Source: Xiphophorus maculatus
Taxonomy: Eukaryota > Chordata > Actinopteri > Cyprinodontiformes > Poeciliidae
Assembly (NCBI RefSeq): GCF_002775205.1
Contig: NC_036458.1
Coordinates: 806,983 to 870,982 of the forward strand
Direction of reading: 5' to 3'
Length of the DNA: 64,000 nucleotides
Part shown: piece after piece, positions 57,611-64,000 of the stretch
How positions within the stretch are numbered: position 1 is the first letter of the stretch
How the letters are laid out: each line of letters starts with the position of its first letter
Position numbers and translations under genes: made by a program
The notes under the pieces: generated by a model
Told to the model about the DNA's origin: nothing
Database searches by the model: none
The model's input: the letters and a program-made list of their open reading frames with translations, nothing else

Positions 57611-59151
57611 TGACATCATCACAAAACTCTCCCGCGGCGACCCGGACGCCGTCTTGCTCACCTCCTCGTGGTTCTTCTTCAGGTAGATCAGCTCCTCCCT
57701 CAGTCCCTCGATCTGCATCTCCAGGTCCGACTTGGACAGCGTCAGCTCGTCCAGGAGCCGCCGCAGCCCGGCGATGTCGGCCTCCACCGACTGCCGCATG
57801 GCCAGCTCGTTCTCGTACCTGAGGAGACACAGGAGGACAGGTGAGGCGCTGCGCACGGCCCACACCTGGGCGGGGGGACGGAGGACTCACTTGGTCCTGA
57901 AGTCGTCTGCGGCCAGGCGGGCGTTGTCCAGGCTCAGGTGGACGGCTCCGTTCACTCGGAGGGCCTCCTGGATCTGCACACAGGAAGTCTGAGGTGAACA
58001 GCGGAGGCAGCAGGTGAGCTCTGATGGAGACAGACTGGAGCTTCACTGCCAGGAAGGAGGAGTTTTATCATAAAACTAAGGCTGGAAGGAAACCGAGGAA
58101 TCTGGATTCACTGAGACACCGAAGCTGATTTATAAACTGGAACCTGAACAAGCCGATTCTACCGACCCAAACGAGGTTTTGCTGACCTTTCCAAGGCCTT
58201 AATGACCTGACCTTCACAAGGTGGAAGACTTACAACGAGGTGTTGGTGAACCGGCTGTTAAGGAACCAGTTGAGCTTAACAAGCCTCCCTACCTTAACAA
58301 GGTTTTACTGATCTCAAAATCTTGCTGCTGACCTTAATCAGCTCAACTGGTTGCCCTTAGCGAGGTGTTGCTGGTAACCGACTGATATCTGGAACTATGA
58401 CAGAATCCTAAAAGTCCTTAAAGAAGGAAAACCTGGAGAAAACTGCTAGTAACTTCTAGTCAGGCTTCCAGGTTCAGAAATCATAACTTCAGGAAAGAGA
58501 ACCAGAAGAAGAAATCCGAAGAAAACCAAATTAAAATCCTGGAAGATCTGAGTCTGGAGAAGAGCTGGAGGAGGAAAGACTCCAGAGAAAAAGAGATGAA
58601 GCATCAGGATGAGTCCTAGGAGAACCTGGAGCTCCAGATCTCCACCAGGAGACGCTTCATGCTCTCCTCACCTTCTCTGTGATCTCGGTGATGGAGGTGA
58701 AGAAGCCGCTGTTGTCCCGGGTGGAGGGCCCCACCTTGCTGTCCACGAAGCCGCGGATCTTCTGCTCCAGCTCGGCGTTGGCCGCCTCCAGCTTGCGGAC
58801 CTTCTCCAGGTAGGAGGCCAGCCGGTCGTTCAGGTTCTGCATGGTGAACTTCTCGTTGCCCACCAGGCTGTCCTCCATGCTGGAGGCGCTGAAGGAGAAA
58901 CCTCCACCTCCTCCACCTCCTCCCAGGGAGAAACCTCCACCTCCTCCACCTCTACCTCCTCCCAGGGAGAAACCTCCACCTCCTCCACCTCCACCCAGGG
59001 ACGAGGAGATGCGGACCCCAGAGCCTCCTGCTCCTCCATACACGCTGCCGGCCCTCAAGGAGGAGAACCCTCCTCCTCCTCCAAAGCCCCTCACAGAGCC
59101 GCCGGAGCCGGCGGAGGACCGCATGGAACGAGAGATGAAGGTGGTGGACAT
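55917..59151 (-). CDS. Type I keratin, gene B (8 coding exons)
   Basis: Minus-strand exons: 58672-59151, 57891-57973, 57662-57818, 57357-57518, 56971-57096, 56334-56408, 56107-56255, 55917-56025; phases agree, 446 residues. Exons 2-6a have exactly the lengths of gene A (83, 157, 162, 126, 75). The head (1-98) has FSLGGG/glycine loops encoded by a small coding repeat. The rod runs from [20 protein letters not shown] at 99 to EYRRLLDGE ending at 407. The tail is serine-rich with a [17 protein letters not shown] segment, the usual end of fish type I keratins. It should form obligate heterodimers with a type II keratin in epithelia. It clearly arose with gene A by tandem duplication but differs in head and tail. 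Exons 4 and 5 have TG-repeat acceptors. The name cannot be fixed beyond 'type I, K13-like'. Confidence 0.95.
56936..56964. repeat. (GT)n microsatellite near the exon 5 donor of keratin gene B
   Basis: Short GT runs on the plus strand, 'gtgtgtgtgtgtgt' then 'cagagtgtgtgtgtcctcac', immediately intronic to the exon 5 donor. Confidence 0.85.
57100..57190. repeat. (AC)n array forming the exon 5 acceptor tract of keratin gene B
   Basis: AC repeats with CCC interruptions. On the coding strand the intron ends in TG repeats followed by CGCAG and exon 5. Confidence 0.92.
57522..57608. repeat. (AC)43 microsatellite forming the exon 4 acceptor tract of keratin gene B
   Basis: An 87-bp pure AC run. On the coding strand it is (TG)n immediately followed by CAG and exon 4; the whole intron is 143 bp, so the repeat makes up most of it. 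Confidence 0.95.
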
Positions 59152-59204
59152 GACGGATGCTGCGTCTCTGAGAGGAGAGTGAGGAGCGGAGGAGGCGGCG
59201 CGGC

Positions 59205-59211
59205 TTTTAAA
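59205..59211 (-). promoter_or_regulatory. TATA-like box of keratin gene B
   Basis: TTTAAAA on the coding strand, 54 bases upstream of the ATG at 59151, in the same relative place as the TATA box of gene A but one base off consensus. Confidence 0.55.
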
Positions 59212-59214
59212 GCT

Positions 59215-62200
59215 CCTGCGGGAGGCGAGGCTGCAGGAATGCGAGGCGCTGGGCGTGGAGCTGACCTTTACCCAGACCTGTTCCGACAAAATCCCCACCT
59301 GCAGGCGCTTCGCTGAGGTGCAAATTAGACGCTTCAGCGTCGGGAACGTCAGGCGGTTCTGAGGAATGACAGCGTTTAGCCTGGAGGTCCGGGTGGAGGC
59401 GCGGCGGAGGTCCTCCGTCTCTGGAGAACCTTGGTCCAGGTCCGTTACAGACGATGGATCAGGATGCAGGTCCTGAGGACCAGTAAAGTCAGAGTTTCCT
59501 TCCCTCTGCTGAGCAGAACCAGGCAGGAAGTCTGCAGGAATGGACCTGGAGGTTCTGGGTTCTGGAGCCTGAGGTCAAACAAACAAACACCAACACACTT
59601 TAGGTTGAATCCACAGGCAGAGATGGAGGAGCTGATCTCCAGGATCAAGATCCTCACTGATCGTCTCTCGCACATCCGGACCTCCTGGTTTGGAACAGGA
59701 AGAACCCGGTCTGGTGAGGTGACCTCTGACCTCCTGATGCTGTCTGCTTATCAGAGGTCGAATCATGGAGAGGACCGGTCCAGGAAGGAAACTCCACATC
59801 CAGTCAGGAGTTCATGGAAGGAGCTGAGGAGAACTGGGCCGACTGGCGCCGGTTCTGTTTTCCTCTGATGGACTGACTGATTGCGTCTCCTAACTGGGGA
59901 ACCAAGGCAACGTTTGGACCTTGGGTTCTGTTGGACCCACTTCAAAACAGATGAAGTTCTTCAGGACTGGTCTGAGGATTCTGGCGAGTTGAAGGTGTTG
60001 ACTCTCGGTTCCCCAGTTGTTCCTTCCCACTGTGGCCACATGCTTGCTCCTCAGGAGGAGGGACAGGGTAGCATTAGCTTTGACTTGATGTTCAGTGTTG
60101 GTTCCGGATAACAGGAGTTCTTTTCTCCTTGAACTCCTTCACCAGCAGGTCCATCATACCTGCTGCGGCAGGGGGAAACATTCCTGCTTCAATCCGTCGT
60201 TCACGGATCGTCGGATGAAGGATTAACTTTTCTTACTGGAATTGATTTTCCGTCTAAAGCATGAAAAGGTTTGGCCTCTAACCAGAGCGGTAAACTAATA
60301 GCTTGTGTAAAGAAAACACAGAGACATCAGGTGGAGAGTGAGAAGACATGTTTCATGTCAGAGCGACTCGGAGCAAGGTGCAGCATGTTTTATCATTTTA
60401 TTCATCTTTGGATCAGACGCTCAGCGTCCACAGAGAGCCTGATGGTCCAATCGGACCTTGGGTCATCACCTGAGGTGTTTCTACCTGCAGCTTTTCCAGC
60501 CATTTCATTCAGACGTATTTCCTGAGGAGATCCGGAGATTAATTTAAGTTTCCAACAAAAGCAGGGAGATCTGTAAAATGCCCAGGAAGGACCAGTCATG
60601 TTATTGGACCTGGAGCAATGGTCAGTACCGCTACCTAAAAAGTTAGCAGTGCTGACAGTGAAGCACTAATCATACACATTAGTTCCACTAATGCTAAAGC
60701 ACTAAATCAACATTTAGCAGAAGCTAATGTTAAAGCGCTAATTTCAGCCACCATGTGTCAATGATAGCATGTGCTATAACAGGCTAAGCTAATCATGAAA
60801 CAGAGAGCATGATGGTCCAGTGTGACGTTTCTACCTGCTGTGGTTCCTCTGACTCCGCCCACTGAGGGTTTATGACCACTGCTACCCATCCTGAATGAAA
60901 ACTAACATCTGGTGAGACAGAGACTTTCATCACTGGAGACGTTCACGTTCTCTTTGACAAACCGATTGAATCTCGTCGATTAGAACCACGGACCCGTTCA
61001 GGACCTGACCTTTGACCCCCGCCTGCAGGATTTCATTCCTGATCCTACCAGCCGCGGCACGCCGACCCGTCACCCACCTGGCGGTCTGATCTCAGATCTA
61101 TATGTTTCCCTGCAGTCAGCACAGCCGTCAGAGCGTTGATTGATGCCAACCTTCAGGGCGGCAGGTGCACCGGCATCGCCCCCCGCTGAAACGGCAGGAA
61201 TCCCTGCAGGGAGACGTTTCCATGGTGACAGTAATCCATCACCGCAGCGACAGAATCGCTGATTGTTCGACTTTATGGCCTTTAGTGGAAGTTTAATCAG
61301 GACCAAAGTTCAGCTTCTCCCCCGTCCTAAATGTTGGTGGGAGTTCGGCTCTGCAGACCTTCATGACCCTTTGGACCGTCGGGTTCTGCTTGTTTTAAAT
61401 TATAACAGGTTCTGGTTCATCGGGGTTCTCCAGTCGGCCCCTCCCACTGCAGCTACTGTTACTACTCAGACAACTGGAGAGGCTGAGAAAACACCGGCGG
61501 AAACTCTGTGATTAAGAGAAAAACACTTCTGAGGAGCCGGAGGGCGATGAAGAGCAACGGGGCCCCAAATCAACATTCTTCTGCGGATAAGCCGTCTAAA
61601 TTGCTCCTTCAGGGCCCTGACTTGTTTTTATGCTAAATGTGACACTTTATAGATTTAATCCTGCAATACTTTCCCTAAAACCGTCTCAGTGCCGCCGTCT
61701 TTGGGTTGAATGGTGGTACTGTAGTTTTCCTATTGGCTGCAACGGTCCAGCTGTCATTCAGCCCCGGTTCTGGACTAAAACCGTCTCACTCAGACACGCC
61801 CCCTGGTGGTGAGTCACTGTGACTAACGTTGATCGATTCATGTCTCAGTTTTGCTCATGTGATTCATCAGCGATGTGAACGTGGACCGGGACGGTTCCTC
61901 CGCTCGCCTGCAGGCTGAGGAAGAGGAGGAGCTGACAGCAGACCTTCAGGTCCAATGAAAGTCGAAGCTTTGGGTTTTCGCTGCAACAGAACCGAACCGG
62001 CTTCCTTCGGACCTTTGGACTCAAATCGGTTCTTCTTCCTTTTCTCAGTCCGTCGCGTTCTGCTGGATTTCTGCTCCATTTTTGTCTCCAACCTTGTTTG
62101 TCTTCATTGAGGTTTCTGAGGTATTTCCATCATATAAGTCTGGCCTTTGACTAGGCCATAGCACCACCTTGGTTCTTCAGATGAAGCCGTTTGGATCAAG

Positions 62201-63720
62201 TCTTGGTGCTGCACCCTGGACCTGCCTGAAGTAGAACCGCAGATCCGAACCAAGCTGCCGCTTCATCAGAGTGAAAGAGAGAATCCTGCAGTAACGCCGC
62301 CCTCAGCTGGCCGTCGGCAGGTACTGCATGTTGGAGGCAAGGGCAGTTTGAAGCTGCAGAGCCTCGAAACAGGGCAAAACTTTTTAAGAGATGTTAAAAT
62401 AGATGTTTTGAAAAAGTTTTTTATTAGAGAATTTGGTTTTAATAATTTCTAAAAACCCAATTTAGTTGTTTTTATATTGCTTCATTATAGAGCTGCTCGG
62501 ATATTATTCATAGTAATAATTAAGTTTTTTAAAATCATAAATAATCAGCTGTTTTTATTTAGAAGAATGCCAGAGAAAATAGCTTCAGATTTGTGATTTA
62601 AGCCCAGCTGTTCTCCGCCTCCGGACCTCAGATTTACAGGAAAATACAGAACTGAGGCTGAAATCACTTCATCTGGTCAAATGTATAAAAAACAAACCAT
62701 TCAGATCCAGAACCTGATGGAATATCAAAGAACCTTCTCAGATTTTCTGAGTATTTTAAGGAAATCCGGGTTTTCTTCGCGGATCTGACGGCTGACTTCC
62801 TTTAACTGTCTTTACAAGAACCGACCGCTAGAGGGCGACACCGCTAACAACTGAAGGGTCTGAAGTTTGTTTCACATCAGTGAGTCATGACCTCATAAAT
62901 CAGGCTCATAAAAAGTCTCTACAGGTTTAGGTCCATTCCTGCAGACTTTATAAAAATGTGTGAATCATTTAATACAAAAAGCTCCAGAAATAGATTCATT
63001 TCCTCCAGTCTGTCTCCCCTGTGACATTATAGCAAAGCGTTATTTTCCATTTCAGTACAGAAGCGGCAAAATACTGATTTGAAGAAATGAAAACTATGAC
63101 AAATACAAAATAAAAGCATGAGGAAAACTCCCATGTTCAGCCTAATACCACCTGTAAAGCTTCAGGAAGCAGAGTTCAGGTCTGCTAATCAAAAATAATA
63201 TTTAAATTAAAAACCACAAAGCATTTGTGCTCACGGCACCAAAATGGCCGACAGCGGTTCTGGGTCCTCCAGAGGAAAACATCCCAGGAGCAGATTCAGC
63301 CCAACGTCAGAGGAACGACCAGGAATGACCCCATCTCAGGCTCTGCAGGCCTCAGGTAAAGGTTAAAGGTCATGCCCATGGACCAGTGTGAATGAAAGCC
63401 TCTTCTCTCCAGAAACAAGATGGTCTGTTTAATCAGAGTGTATATATTTTGAAGGCCGGCTTTTCTCAACCTCTGGAAGATTCCCATGAAAGGAAGAAAA
63501 TTTTCTTCAGATCAATCAGGACTAAAATCTGGACGTTGAGTCCCAGAAAGTGGAGAACCTGCAGGGAAACTCTGGGAAGGAAGCCTTCAGGTCCAAGTAG
63601 AGATGGTGAAGATCAAGCTCTTATATTAAATCAGGAGTCTGTACTTCCAGTCCTGCAACGTTTAGGCTGTTTCACACCAAATAGTTTGGTGGATTCAGTT
63701 TGATTACAGTTCGCTTCCTC
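59215..63720. other. Right-hand region without recognised genes
   Basis: 4.5 kb with no exon-like structure. It contains a 'gctaatgctaaagc' repeat (60640-60740), short stretches resembling others in the window (for example 'cactcagacacgccccctgg' at 61787 and 51060), and many CAGAACC words. The last part runs into the inverted copy of the 31.3-kb repeat. Confidence 0.55.
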
Positions 63721-63724
63721 TCTG

Positions 63725-64000
63725 CTCTGAGTCAAACCAACCTGTTCCCCTCCTGGCCTGTGGGGGCGCTGCACCAAGAACCACTGAAGGAAACGACACA
63801 AAAACCTCTGAAGACACTGAGAGCAACTTCCTGTTTCACCAGATGGAAACAAGATGGAGGCGTCAGATTTTTCTCTTTAGTCTTTGGCTGAAGACCAGGA
63901 GCCATTTCTGCTGCTAGCGCTAGGCTAGCATGTTAGCTTTGCTTGTATTTACCCAGAATGCCCTGCACTGTAGTCCACTTCCTGCCTTTGGAGTGGTCTC
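63725..64000. repeat. Dispersed repeat, inverted copy of 31330-31607, cut by the window edge
   Basis: Nearly the reverse complement of 31330-31607 across about 275 bases, including 'gtttcaccagatggaaacaa' and 'gctaggctagcatgttagct'. It continues past the window. Confidence 0.75.

Noticed and set aside
58609-59316. 235-codon plus-strand frame opposite keratin B exon 1
   Set aside because: Antisense shadow of the coding repeat.

Overview
The window is nuclear DNA from a ray-finned fish. Evidence: spliced genes with GT/AG introns, two type I keratin genes with the vertebrate exon plan, C2H2 zinc-finger genes of a style common in teleosts, a LINE 3' fragment flanked by a perfect target-site duplication, SINE-like pieces, and very many microsatellites and minisatellites. 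A percomorph such as a cyprinodontiform is my guess; the sequence alone does not fix the species.

Layout. (1) 1-9,700, minus strand: a CpG-rich promoter and the tiny first coding exon (9058-9087) of what looks like stx1b (syntaxin 1B). The rest of that gene should lie off the left edge, so 1-9057 is read as its first intron. (2) 9,700-18,650: spacer made largely of tandem repeats plus the LINE fragment (11147-11743). (3) 18,943-27,059, plus strand: a five-exon two-finger C2H2 protein (498 aa predicted) whose N-terminal helical module is present twice; its 3' UTR may run to about 30.9 kb. (4) About 32.4-40.1 kb, plus strand: an eight-finger C2H2 protein (516 aa predicted) with a probable noncoding first exon near 32.9 kb behind a perfect CRE. 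(5) 43.1-47.4 kb and 55.9-59.2 kb, minus strand: two tandem type I keratin genes (454 and 446 aa predicted), each in eight coding exons that match almost base for base in length. (6) 59.2-64.0 kb: no gene recognised.

The genes do not form one pathway: a synaptic SNARE, two probable nuclear DNA-binding proteins, and two epithelial filament proteins. The two keratins are clearly a local duplication. The most unusual content is repeat biology: a 35-bp CpG-rich satellite of about 32 copies carrying a YY1-like core and a small inverted repeat, a 29-bp satellite that appears to derive from the same dispersed element, two unrelated 18-bp arrays that stay open as long reading frames, and TG repeats that form the 3' splice-site tracts of a keratin gene. 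I saw no single undescribed system that I would defend as such. All exon joins were made by eye and checked for phase; none has transcript support here.
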